DNA of 64,000 nucleotides, taken from NCBI RefSeq assembly GCF_020882245.1, contig NC_083597.1, forward strand, positions 2,824,581-2,888,580. The letters run 5' to 3'. The notes under the pieces are model-generated. The model did no database searches. It saw only the letters and a list, made by a program, of their open reading frames with translations, and had not been told where the DNA came from. This DNA comes from Rhopalosiphum padi. Taxonomy: Eukaryota; Arthropoda; Insecta; Hemiptera; Aphididae. Below, piece by piece: positions 14,413 to 26,099 of this stretch (position 1 is the stretch's first letter; every line of letters begins with the position of its first letter). The translations under genes were made by a program, and so were the position numbers.

Positions 14413-16930
14413 GTACAAAACCGCTTTACAAACTTTCATTTATTATTATTATTTTTTTGACTCAAGCACAATTCGATTTCTTCATCAATTTATTTACTAC
14501 GATCCGATGTCTACGTGATGAAATCAGAAAAAAAACGTAAATGGATAATGAATTACCAGCATTTAAAAAACCTGCCTATACATTAACGTAAAGTACGCCA
14601 GAAAGAAATATAAAACGTCATCTAACTGTTTTGAATTATTTCCAAAACCTATTATAAAAAAGTTACCGTTTTAGAAAATGTAATAATAAGGTTCACGACC
14701 ATCATTTTTTATTATGTATACATATAATATATACTTACGGTCTTTATTGACATCACTGCTTAATTTTATAGTAACGCAATTTGATATTCTTTCAGCGAGC
14801 TAGAAATATTTTTCGTGATCTGTGATTATTAATATATAATATATTTCTTGTTATGTTCAGATTATTTTTCTAATGTCGGTACAGATCAGTTAATGATCTG
14901 AAAATGTTGGTTTATTAGTATAAACTATAGACACATCTTCACTATATCAATATCATAACTACACTGCCTGGCATAGATATGTTAATATTATATTTAATTT
15001 GTATGTTTTATAAGTATCATATAAAATATACATACATAGTATATAAATAAAAAATTAATTTAACAATTTTGAAATTTTAGACTTGTTTTTATTTATTATC
15101 CTTTCATTTATTTTTGTGCATTGAGATGATACAAATATTAACTGTTAACTCATTATTTGCTTAATACAGGTTAATATAATTTCAAAATTATTATTTCTTC
15201 GTCAAAAAAAAAACATTTAAAAAAAATGAAAAATAAATGAAATACGATTCAAAAAAATTGTCGTATTTATAACTAATAATTACAAATATAAATACATGTA
15301 TAAAAATAAAACGAACATATAAGAACAAAAGTAAAATATAATTATAGTATTTTAAATATAATGTTTGATAAATTAAGCTGATGTTCATGACAGATAATGC
15401 CTGACACCGTATAATAAATTAACAAAGTTGTAAGCAAATCTTTACACGGAATTACAAAAGTAGAATGAAAAGAATATTATAAAAACATAATCTAAGTAAA
15501 GGCGTACAGGTACATAGAAATTATAATATAATATTAAAAAAGTGCCGAAAGAAAGAACGCGGATAAAACAATATAATAAAATATAATGTATCTTAATTAA
15601 AAGTCGTAAATAAGAAGGGCGTATTATATAACTATAAAAATCTTTGGTAACATATAAATAGCATATAATAAAATATTACGTATGTAATAATCATATCCAA
15701 GCGTTGAACACGAAATCCACGAAATCATCATAAGTAATTCTAGAGATCTAAAATTAGTAACACAGTTTTTCGCGTAAGAAACGACATAACATATACGTTT
15801 ATATTATTAGTGGTTTTTGGTAAGTTACTTTTGAGATGTAACCAAGTTAATAGTAACATGAGTGAGGGCCGGTCAAACGGCGGAAGAGAGATGATTGGGA
15901 GTATATCCCTATAAATGTTTTTAATATTTATAATAATATTATAATATTGTATCAAAGATATATTTTTTTTAAAAATAATATGAATACTTTTTTTTGTGGT
16001 CTGATAAAATATGAATATTAATTAACAATTTTTGATACAAAAAATTTTAAGCTTTGGTGAAGGTAAATACTGTTACTTACAACATTTACTTTAGGTTAAA
16101 GTAATATATATATATATGTATATAAAATAATTATTAATTGAACAGTTCAATCATAAAACATTTATATAATTCATATTATAATTTTTAAGTTTTTCTTTCT
16201 TTATTTTATAGTTAGTAAAAAATAATATAATAAAATGTTGATGTATTTTATAAATGATTTAGTTATTATGTTAATCTAAGAGTCTAGCTAGCGGATGGCT
16301 TAGCTATAATGACTGTCTGTCGTGGACTCGTGAATATAGCCCCAACTTAGGTAGATGAATCGACAAAAATAAAATAAAAACACATTTTACTAATTTATAT
16401 ACATTTGGTTATTAAATAATAAATCAAATCGATCTATATAATCTTTAAATTCTATTTTTATTGATCAATAATATTTGAATGTCAAAAGATCAGCCCTACC
16501 CGTGACTAAATTCTTTGATCGCCACTGTTGTAGTTGGAAAGTATAACAATTAGTAAAATCCGGAATCACAAAAGCGTCTTTTTATTTTATTTTTTTCAAC
16601 AACTATATATTATGAAAATATTTTAAATTTAAATACGAGATATCACATACGTCTTTCTAGTTTTGTGTTATACACTATATAAACGGAATAATTCGCGAAG
16701 TCACCGTGTATCATTAAAAGTACATATAATATAACTCCGTTATATAATATATAGAAATACAAGTTGTACAAGAATAATATAAATTTTGCAACGAAATGCA
16801 CGAAGACGCATTCTTGCATGTAACGAGGGTAACTAAATACCCAACACTGCGGCGAAAAGTAACTGAAAACATCGCCGCTACCTTCACTACAGCTGCAGTG
16901 TATACTATCAGAAACACGACGCGGATGGCG
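14413..16930. other. Convergent intergenic region (two 3' UTRs)
   Basis: This holds the 3' flanks of DCX-EMAP (plus) and the bHLH gene (minus). An AATAAA at 15046-15051 and a minus-strand AATAAA (TTTATT at 16581-16586) are candidate poly(A) signals for the two genes. I see no coding sequence and no repeat that I can name. Confidence 0.5.
15046..15051 (+). terminator. Candidate poly(A) signal of DCX-EMAP
   Basis: AATAAA about 630 bases after the stop codon in an A+T-rich tail. Such hexamers occur often by chance in sequence this rich in A and T, so the assignment is weak. Confidence 0.3.
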
Positions 16931-19900
16931 TCACCAGGGTCTCCACATGTTGGGGTCGGAATCAGGACCGTCGGACGGTCTGACTGCGGCGGCCGCGGCT
17001 TCCGGCCTGCGAACACGCGCAACCGTAGGGCCGTCGCCGTTTGACGGCGCCACCGCTGACTGCTTGTGCGAGGACGACGCGTTGGCCGTAGGAACGTTTA
17101 CCGGTATATCGCCCAGGGGCCTCTTGTTGCTGCACCCGACCACAGTTTTTTTCATCGAAAAATCAAGCGGCGGGTACTGGGCAGCTGCCGCCGCTGCCAT
17201 GTCTTCGGCCCACGAGCTGGTCGATGACACGTCCGGTTCGTCGCAGTACACGAAAGGCGTTGAACCGACATCCGGTGACGGAAGCTGGCCATGTACCGCC
17301 GTGAACGCGCTCGTCCGGGAACGCCCGACTTTTGGCAGCGATGGTGGCGGGACGGATGGCGGCGGTACGGTCGGTGGCGTCAAGTCTCTGATCAGCGATT
17401 GCTGCAAAACCGGTAGACCGCTTGACATCGGGACCGACGCGGTTGCGGCTAATGCTGTCGCCGTTGCAACTTGCAGGTCGAGCCGATGGTGCAAAGAGTA
17501 ATTATTATTGTTGACGAGTGGACGCGGCGGCGGTGGAGGGGGCGTCGTGCCTGCGGCCGCGGCGACATACCTCATTTTGGCCACGCACGAGTCCAGATGT
17601 GACATCAACCTCTTTTTGATGTCTTCGTCCACCCCGTCTAACCGGTCGACGAATCGATTCACTTCGCCAGCACACTCCTGGTAACCCGTCTGAAACTTTT
17701 GCACGACTACCGCCGTTAAAGCCGCGGTCGATGATGAAGGCGACAGCGATGATTCAACGGTTGGACAGGCGGCCGGAGCCAATGTTCGGCTGGTACTGCC
17801 ACTCCGGTGCAACGACTGCAGGTGCCGCACTGTCATTTCCAAGATGTCCGCTTTTTCCAACTTTGTGTGTCTTGCTGGCTATAAATATATTATATAATGA
17901 TATTTTCAATATTGACATCAACCATATGCGCATAAGTAAAATAATATAACAAAATATGGGTACAACCAGTGTCTATCTTGTTTGAAATTGAGCTCTGACG
18001 CCCCATTCAAACTTCAATAAACAATTTAACTGCCTTTTAATATATTGCAATAATATTATTTTATTTAAAAATGGTCCAAGTATAATAAATACTATAAATC
18101 CTATATTACATATTATATTTTGTATTTTTGTAAAACCATTTTTAAGGACTATTATCCGTAATATAAATATTTTATTAAATAAGAAACTACTCGTTAAAAA
18201 TTTGAATTGGGTATATTATATTTTTTTAAATATTATTCACTAAATAATTTACTGTAAAAACAGAGGTTCTCATTTGAACAACAGAAATTTATATTACTAG
18301 TGACTACAAGGACACTCCTTAAGTAATACAACAAATCTCAAGAATTTAAAAATAAGGTCCTTAAGTTTATTCAAAAATTCCAAAAATCATTATTAAATTT
18401 AAAAAATAGGTGTGATCATACTTTGTGTATCACTCTGTATATATTATATATTACGTGATTACGCGCCTAAAAAATATCGTCCATCTGTATAGCCTTAACC
18501 TAGGTATTTGCGCAGGTACAATGTAAAAACATTTAAACATACATCTGTACTATAGTCTACAGAGTACCCGAAACGTGATAAATATTTTAGAGATTATCTT
18601 ATCTAACTGTAGCTGTGTTATATGATTTAAGTTTCATTTTTTTTCCATTTCATTAAAATTACATAATATATAAATATTAATAAATCGCATGTATTGCATA
18701 TTATAACTGTACAAACCAATACATTTTAAATATAAATATATTCAATATCCAACTATATACAGTAAAATTTATATTCCATGTTGATTAAATCTTATAAGCC
18801 ACGTCTTTCCCTTAACAAATTGAACCTTCTACTTGTCACTTTATGGAATAACGAATTGACAGCAAGAATGTTACGATAATACACGATGATACCAAATTCA
18901 GTAGAAATAACAAGAATATATTTATAAAAAAAACGGGGACATTGCAAAAAATAAATATAATAATAATATAACGCCGACAATTGAATGTTTATATACTATA
19001 TAATATTATAATCAAGAGAGCGTATAATCCTTGAAATCAAATAACTTATTTTTTAGATCGTGGTTATGTTTAAAATGGAATATTATTACACAATTGTGTT
19101 TTTCTGTTTTATACCTACATATAATATTTAAAAAATCATTTTTTTTTATTCTGCTTATGGAAAGTATTAAATACAGTTATAAACATATGGTTAAAACTAA
19201 TATATTATTCATTATTCATTATAAATATTCACATTATTAATAGATATAACTATATTAATTTTTTGGATATTGAAAAATAAAACTGACAAAATTCTCATAA
19301 CAACAGTCAATTGACGAGTGTCAACTATAAAATATAAAACATTTTGTGAATTCAAAACGATAAAAATTTCGTAATTTGTTATGACTATTGACTAAAAATG
19401 ATAAAAAGAAAATAGATATGAAGTCAGTTGAAAAACACAATATATGGGACTAAAATACTCAAAAATTACTGTGATAAAATGAAAAAAAAATATTTTTGAT
19501 ACATGGAAATATTAATAAGATTTAAATTATTAATATTTCCAAGATCAATCATTTATCATATTAAGAGGACGCAACACCCGCTGTGTTGTTTCTGTCTATT
19601 ACAAGTATATAATATAGCAAATTTACGCTCAACAGATTACGTTTAGCTCTTTTAGTTTAAAAATTAGAGTTAATCAACTTATTATAAGCCTGATGGTAAG
19701 AACATTTCCTATGTTTGTAGAATGGTTTCTACGATAGTTCAATTTTTTAGCAATTTAAGCGTATATAATATAGCGTAAATTAAAAATGCTCATAACAGTC
19801 ATAACTCATTTAAAAACCGAAAAATCGTAAAAAATCAACTTACAAACATATAGGTAATGTTCTTACGATCAAGTGTCATAATAAGTTGATTCACTCTAAT

Positions 19901-21318
19901 TTTTAAATTAACAGAACTAAACGTGATCTGCTGAGCGTAAATTCGCATACTTGTCACGCACTTGTAAGACAGAGATAAGAGACAACGCATGTGGGTGTTG
20001 CGTCCTCTTATGGTATAAACCATCTTCAAAAACACTATTTTATTACTATTTGATATTATTCTATATATATATTATAGTGATCCTTATTATTATTTACTGG
20101 CATTACTAAAATTGTATAAATGTTTGTTTTTATATTGATATAATATTGTATTTTTATTTTATTATGAAAAATTATAATTAGCTTACGTCTTTTTTCAATG
20201 CATCCAATATAAGTGTTTTTAGTTCATTCAAGCACTGATTGATTCTGGCTCTCCTTTTTTTTTCCATAATTGGCTTATTGTTCTAAAATAGAGAAAATAC
20301 TAAATTTAATATTAATGTATCATAAAACATTAATTTAAATAATTTTAAATTAAAAAAAAAATATATTTCCAAGTCAAATTTTATTAAAAATTTTTTTAAT
20401 AATGTAATCGAAACAAAATGTTCAACAAGTGTCATTTATTGAAATTCCCCGTTTTACATACCTATTTATCAATGTTATAATATAATTATTATAATATATA
20501 ATATTAAAATATTTGAAGTAATACATATTTTAACTGTCTTAAGTTCTATTTTTTTCATAACTAATTATTGTTTTTTTTTTTTTATTGTTGATGAGTATAA
20601 AATAAAAGTTAATTAAAAGAATAGTATTAAGTTAAGAATTATTAATAGTAACATCTCTATTTTCTGAGACAGGTTCAAAGTATTAATATAATATTGTATC
20701 GTGATCTGTTAATAAATAAGTATAACTAAACTAGATATTAATTTGTAATATTATAACAATTGAATAGCTATATTTATCAAAACAAAACTATTTTCAAACA
20801 TTAAACAACTTTCAGGAGAAATAAAAAAAAAATTTCGCACTTAATCAATCTTGTAAAAGTACTTGAAACTTAGGTATATACTATATACAAAGGTATACGT
20901 AGTGGTGGCTTGAAGATTCTGCCCCCATCGAAAATAATAAAAAAATATATGTAATAAATAAATATATATAAAATTTGTATGAATCCACTCCCTGATTTTT
21001 ATTTTTATGTACATACATATTAAAAATATATTATCAATTATCAAAAATTATTTTTAATATTATTATAGTTACTTTAAATTAAATAGAAAAGAAATTAACA
21101 AACGAAAAATGATTGCAGCGACATATTATATATTCTTTTGAAAAAACTGTTAATATTACTTAACAAATGAGAATAGTTAACATAAAATTAGATATGATAT
21201 TTACCTTTCGCAATTCGGATTTCGAAAGCTCGTAACGTCTGGGTTGGCCAGAGGATGACATCCCGGACGAATGAACCCTTGGATCGTCATCTTCTGAGTC
21301 ATTGTTCGTCGATGACAT
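16931..21318 (-). CDS. dpn: Deadpan-like bHLH-Orange transcriptional repressor
   Basis: Nuclear DNA-binding repressor of the Hairy/E(spl) class. Three exons on the minus strand: 21205-21318 (start ATG 21316-21318), 20187-20282 and 16931-17878 (stop TGA 16931-16933). All junctions are in phase 0 and the product has 385 residues. The basic region with the class-specific proline reads NKPIMEKKRRARIN (about residues 40-53). Helix 1 is in exon 2. Helix 2 (HTKLEKADILEMTVRHLQ) opens exon 3. The Orange domain (VVQKFQTGYQECAGEVNRFV) lies at about residues 128-168. The last four residues are WRPW, the Groucho-binding tetrapeptide. Deadpan rather than Hairy is chosen because of HTKLEKADILEMTV and the Orange sequence; Hairy proteins have ILEKTV. 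Between helix 2 and Orange sits an unusually long Ser/Thr/Ala linker (about residues 94-127). The C-terminal half is Pro/Ala-rich and the exon is much richer in G+C than its surroundings. Confidence 0.9.
19562..20010. mobile_element. Foldback element with long inverted arms in the dpn intron
   Basis: The left arm (19562-19719) begins TAAGAGGACGCAACACCC. The right arm (19841-20010) ends with its exact inverse. The arms remain alignable for roughly 160 bases, sharing for example AATTTACGCTCA, TTAAAAATTAGAGT and ATCAACTTATTAT, with scattered differences. About 120 bases of unrelated A+T-rich spacer lie between them. There is no coding capacity. It lies in the second dpn intron (17879-20186), about 180 bases from exon 2. 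A decayed partial copy is at 52896. Confidence 0.85.
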
Positions 21319-21438
21319 AATATTATTTTACCTATATTTTCGTCTGACGAGTGGCACAACGAGTACAACTGCGGCACGTCGATCTCGCACAAAAATATAC
21401 ATCGGAAAAATTTTACCGAACGGTTCCGTGGCGTGTTT

Positions 21439-21444
21439 CACGTG
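21439..21444. promoter_or_regulatory. CACGTG E-box in dpn 5' region
   Basis: Palindromic CACGTG about 120 bases upstream of the dpn start codon, within a G+C-richer block. HES-class factors bind CACGTG and CACGCG type sites. Whether it lies in the promoter or the 5' UTR is not known. Confidence 0.4.
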
Positions 21445-21598
21445 TCCGTTAGCGTTTCGTCGGAAAAGCGAAATTCAAAAAAATCGTTTATTTTCGGCCT
21501 GTTACGCGCGCAATGATCTAAAACACCGACAAAAGCGAACCGGTCCATACTGCTGGGTTATTTCAAAACATAATGGCACGGGGCGCACGGTTGCGCGA

Positions 21599-21607
21599 GT
21601 TCCCACG
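21599..21607 (-). promoter_or_regulatory. Su(H)/RBPJ-type site upstream of dpn
   Basis: The minus strand reads CGTGGGAAC, a full match to the known Su(H) consensus YGTGRGAAM, in the same orientation as dpn and about 280 bases before its start codon. It is six bases from a CACGCGTG palindrome. This fits a Notch-responsive promoter, as known for several HES-class genes. Confidence 0.5.
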
Positions 21608-21610
21608 TTG

Positions 21611-21622
21611 TGCACGCGTGCA
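21611..21622. promoter_or_regulatory. TGCACGCGTGCA palindrome (HES class C site) upstream of dpn
   Basis: Perfect 12-base palindrome containing CACGCG on both strands, the preferred class C site of Hairy and Deadpan. Its position next to the Su(H)-type site suggests auto- or cross-repression. The function is inferred from the motif only. Confidence 0.45.
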
Positions 21623-21650
21623 ACAATCGCCGCGATTGTGCCGCACAATC
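21623..21650. repeat. ACAATCGC inverted/direct repeat cluster upstream of dpn
   Basis: ACAATCGC (21623-21630) and GCGATTGT (21632-21639) form a 17-base interrupted palindrome, and ACAATCGC occurs again starting near 21645. Three copies in under 30 bases, next to the Su(H) and CACGCGTG sites, look like a binding-site cluster. I cannot name the factor. Confidence 0.45.
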
Positions 21651-21664
21651 GCTACGATAACTAC

Positions 21665-21672
21665 TATATATA
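21665..21672 (-). promoter_or_regulatory. Possible TATA box of dpn
   Basis: The minus strand reads TTTATATATAG, about 350 bases upstream of the dpn ATG. A start about 30 bases downstream would put the Su(H) and CACGCGTG sites close to or just after the start site. TA-rich words are common here, so confidence is low. Confidence 0.3.
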
Positions 21673-21699
21673 AATATTATATATTCATTATGCGCGCGT

Positions 21700-24559
21700 A
21701 CCTTGCGCATAACAATTTATTCTATACCTATATTTTATACTCCGATAAGTGATAATAATACGCGCGTACCCACCCACCCCGTACGTAATAAAATACGCCA
21801 TTCATATTATTTGTGACCTAACTCATCGCTACCTAACTGTTTATTATGGTTTACGCGGGTAACACGAACTAACAGCTTTTATTACTCGATAAACATAAGC
21901 CATGTAGGAAACGTAGAAGACATTTGGATCATTTGATCGTGCTAAATATACATTTGTGTATTTATAAAACCCAATAGTATAAATAATAAAAAAAAATGAT
22001 GTGGTATACATTCATAGTTAACAGATTTTACTATTTGAGTAACTTTTTCAGTTAATAGAAAAATATTTGGGCGGGCGGAAATAAATTGTAAATTAAGTTT
22101 TTTATCAAACGATTCACAATTTATATAGTTTGTTCTGAAATTGGTAGATGAAAATTCTGTCCATGTTTTTGGTGAAAAATGACAATCATCAAATCTTAAT
22201 GGTATTATAATTAAAATGATATATTTCCTAGTTATATGTACGTATGATATCCAATTTGAATAATAATAAATAATTTTTATCGAAAAATCAATTCGTATAC
22301 TTTATTTTGACTAGAAAACCTATTCTGTATTTTTCATTCATAGTATACCTACCTCTATATTATCATACACCTGTTATTTTCCTTCGTGTGTATGTACTTT
22401 ATTTTTTATTTGGTAAACTTTTTTTTTATTACTGAGATTCATATTCTATACGAAATACTTTTACACAAATATAAAACAAAATTAATATATTCATTAATAT
22501 CATAATATGTATAGTACATTAACACAAGTTATACATTACACAGAATTATTATTCGGTCGGCCAACTTCGAAGCCTTGAAACACCCTAATCTCGGAATTTG
22601 AGATAAAGACAAACCTTCCGTGATAGCTTTCAAGTCTCAATATGAAATGGATCATATGGTTTAATATGTTGTATAATATTATGATAAATTTTAATGAAAT
22701 ATTTATGTTAAAAACATAAAAACATTTAATTTGTAGATGAACAATATTATACTTATGCATATATGGTAGAGCTACAATTATTTTATAGAGTATAAATAAT
22801 CTTTCTATACCCGGTGTATTATTTTTATAATTAATACATTTTAATATTATAATTTTGAATTGTTATATATGTATCTATATTATGATTTCACTTATCTTTT
22901 GAGATGGTAAACAATTTAATATGTACAAATTATTATTGAATTAATATATTTAATTTAGTAAGTTGATACGTATGTTAAATTTATTAAATATTTACATAAC
23001 CCATTGATAACTAATTCCAACATTTTTTAATTACTCCACATTTGCTAAAATAACTTAAAAAAGAAAATATTAAACTTAAACCTACACTTTTAAACATAAA
23101 AGTGGGAAAAAGACGTAATCAATCCTTATTTAATTCTTGTCAATAAATTAGAAATAAGTTTTTTTTTGTATATTATTGCATTTTATAATATAATTTTATT
23201 TTTGTTGTTCTGTACCATAATCATTCAATTAAAAGTTAAATTCGTGTTTTAACTTTTTATTTTTTTTGTTTTTAAATCATTCGTTCTACATTTCAGACAA
23301 AAGTGTTTTCTGTATTATTTTGGTTTAACTGTACTTTACACGCCTTTGTGTTTACAGTGTAGGTATATAGGTATATAATATTATTATAAAAGAGCTGTGA
23401 CTTTTTGTCGTATTATTATTATTATTGTTACAGAGCAAGCGAAATTCAAAGGGTATATTTAATGATGGCGCACCTATACACATAATAATATGTATACGCA
23501 TTAAAGTAGTTCTTATAACGCGCGATGACGACGACGAGCCAAAAAACCACTCCGCCGCGCGAGGGTATAATAATTGCAAAATATAGCAACCCGCCTACTG
23601 TGGGACCCCGAGACGAACAAAACACATATTGTTATGCCCAGGGCATATATTATGTTTTGTTCGTCTTTTGTATATTTTCTTTCGCCCCTTTCTGTATAGG
23701 TAGGTACTTTTATTAAAATATATAATGTACACAAAATACAACGGGTAAAGATTATAACATAGGTACACAGAAATGGAACAATTTTTATTCGTCGCTATAA
23801 CCGTAATATTTTGGCGCCACATATTACATATACTCATTTATATATAGACACCATTGTCACCCCATTTCTAAGTCCTGATTAACGTAATACAGGTATGTCG
23901 CGAACGGATTGACCGATTTTTATGTCATGTTTTCGTTTCGCATGAAAGGCGGAGGATCGTGTGTGTGTATGTACTGTGTACAGTGTACTGCATATAAATG
24001 TTAAATGTTTTTACCAGCTACTAATCGATTTCAGATATTTAATACAATATAAACGTATTCCTATAGACATATTTGATTTTTCGCTGTTTATATGTATTCG
24101 TATATTGTTAATGAAGAGGTTTAAGCGATTCGCTGTTTTAATAATTATCTAAAGTATTTCTAATATAATAATTATCAACTGTATTGAGTATTGATCCATT
24201 ATATATTTATAAGTGAACATATTTTTAGTATCTATATTATATAATAATTGATTGACCGATCAATTTTAAAACATAATTGTAATATGTGCTTATGACTTTT
24301 CGAAGTCGTAGTGCAACAAATAAACACTATTAAAACTATTTATTTATCACATTGCCACTTTCATTACTAGTAGGCAGTAGCTGCTGACGTGTAAAGGTGT
24401 TTATTTTTTAAACGAATATAGTTATATTAATTAAATATATTACAACGTGTTATGTGTACAGTGTGTTTCCTATTTTGGATGTAACTGCTGTTATACCTAG
24501 TCTGTTAATTGTCACCATAGTTTGTTAGAGGAAAAAACGGTTTTTCGTAAAATGCGAAT
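21700..24559. other. Intergenic, no supported gene
   Basis: A+T-rich sequence with a few short G+C-richer patches (for example 23515-23600). No exon-like frame was found. The stretch at 23885-23945, with a GAACGGATTGACCGATTTTT word, resembles fragments commonly left by transposons, but I could not define an element. Confidence 0.5.
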
Positions 24560-25490
24560 TTCGTAACGGTCTCGCGCGATATTCAACAGCTCACCCACAC
24601 CCCACCGTTATTTTTAACGAAATACCGTCGCTTATTATAGGTTCTGCGGGCGCTGTGCAGGTACAACAGATGTCCAACCCCATCTACCTATGATGGGCAT
24701 TAACACGTGGGGTGGGGGTGTTAGCAGCCGAAGCGCACGTTCCGGTGCGGAGTCAACGTGAGAGATCCGCGGCCGAGTTTCCGGTCCACAGCTCTTCCTT
24801 CAGATAACGCCGCGTGTATAATTGAGTTTCCGTCGTCGGTCGGTCAACCGGTGACTCAATCGTGTGTGGTGTGTGATGTGTGTTTGTGTGTGTGTGTGTG
24901 TCCGGATACCGTATAAGCCAACGATACACATGTATAGTAATAATAGACGATAATACGTGTACCTCTACATAGGTAGCGGGCATATAAAGGGGCGATAGGT
25001 TAATTACTCCGAGGGATGTCTATTATATTATATTATAATTCCGACGCACATGTTGGTTCATGTGCGTGTATGTATAGGTATATATTGTATACAATATAAA
25101 GTATATATATATATATACTGATTACTGACGGGCGACCGTCGACGGCCGTGGGAACCGGACCGACAGCTATAGTTTTAGTAGTATATAGTAGGTTTCTGGT
25201 ATAGTGTAGTTGTAGTACCTATATACCGTATAGTAATGGTAGTGGCAGTGTTAGTGTAGTATACTATTTATGACCGAGTGGACGTAGCAGAGAGAAAGGG
25301 GGGAGTTGATATAATATCGTTAAATGCGCGATAACGTACGTAGGTACAATATATATATATGTATATGGTATGAGTGCATGCGTGTGTATATAGGTATATG
25401 TATCTGTCAGGTATTATAATATATGTGAGGTAGTCGCAGTGCGGTCACCTGTTCTCCGTACGTCTTCCGGCATATCCGTAAACTATAATA
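24560..25490. promoter_or_regulatory. G+C-rich island with TATAAAG, possible promoter of an unseen transcript
   Basis: A block of CpG-containing sequence stands out from A+T-rich flanks. It holds TATAAAG at 24983-24989 (plus strand) and (GT)n runs at 24861-24902. Open frames here are short and not protein-like. It could be the promoter or first non-coding exon of a long RNA, or a distal enhancer of dpn. Neither can be shown from sequence. Confidence 0.3.
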
Positions 25491-25502
25491 ATTATTATTA
25501 TA

Positions 25503-26097
25503 CCGGGTGATCTATTTAACGCAAGACACTTGTTGTTTCAAAAACTATTAGCATTTTTGAAAATATTTTTTTTTCATAATATTAAACCTTAAAAAAAAAT
25601 TTTTTCTAAAATAAAATATTTATATTTACTATTTTTATCGTCATTATTTTAAATTTTTTTAGAATACTTCATGTATAAAAATGTAATTTTGGATAAGTAA
25701 TTTAGAGCTATAATATTTTATATGTATTTAAAGTTTAAATGAGCTGAGTAGTGGAGTGATACATGGTCACTCCGCAAAATGTTTATCAATAATACACCAC
25801 TAATCTAAACTTCAAATAGTTATAAGTTTATAACTAATAATTGTACTGTCTACTTGTCTGAAATAATTTCATTTTTATATATCAAAATATTCTAAAAATC
25901 TTTTACTTTGGAGTATGAAATTAAAAAGGTATATTGTCATATAAATGAATAAATTCAAGAATAAACTCAAGAAATAATAAAGATAAAAAATTATATTATT
26001 GAACAAAAATGTTTTTTATAATGACTTACAATTATTTAAAAGAAATATTCAATGTTTTCTGATACAATGAATATCTTACGTAAAATGGATCACTCCG
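25503..26097. mobile_element. Tc1/mariner-like TIR element, copy 1 of 3
   Basis: The left end reads CCGGGTGATCTATTTAAC. The right end, inverted, reads CGGAGTGATCCATTT. Both are flanked by TA (25501-25502 and 26098-26099), the usual target of this superfamily. At 595 bp it has no transposase frame, so it is non-autonomous. Two relatives lie at 36891-37380 and 39863-40537. Confidence 0.8.
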
Positions 26098-26099
26098 TA

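Noticed and set aside
16947..17501. 184-residue open frame on the plus strand opposite dpn exon 3
   Set aside because: It is the antisense shadow of a G+C-rich, repeat-rich coding exon; the minus strand carries the recognisable bHLH-Orange-WRPW protein.
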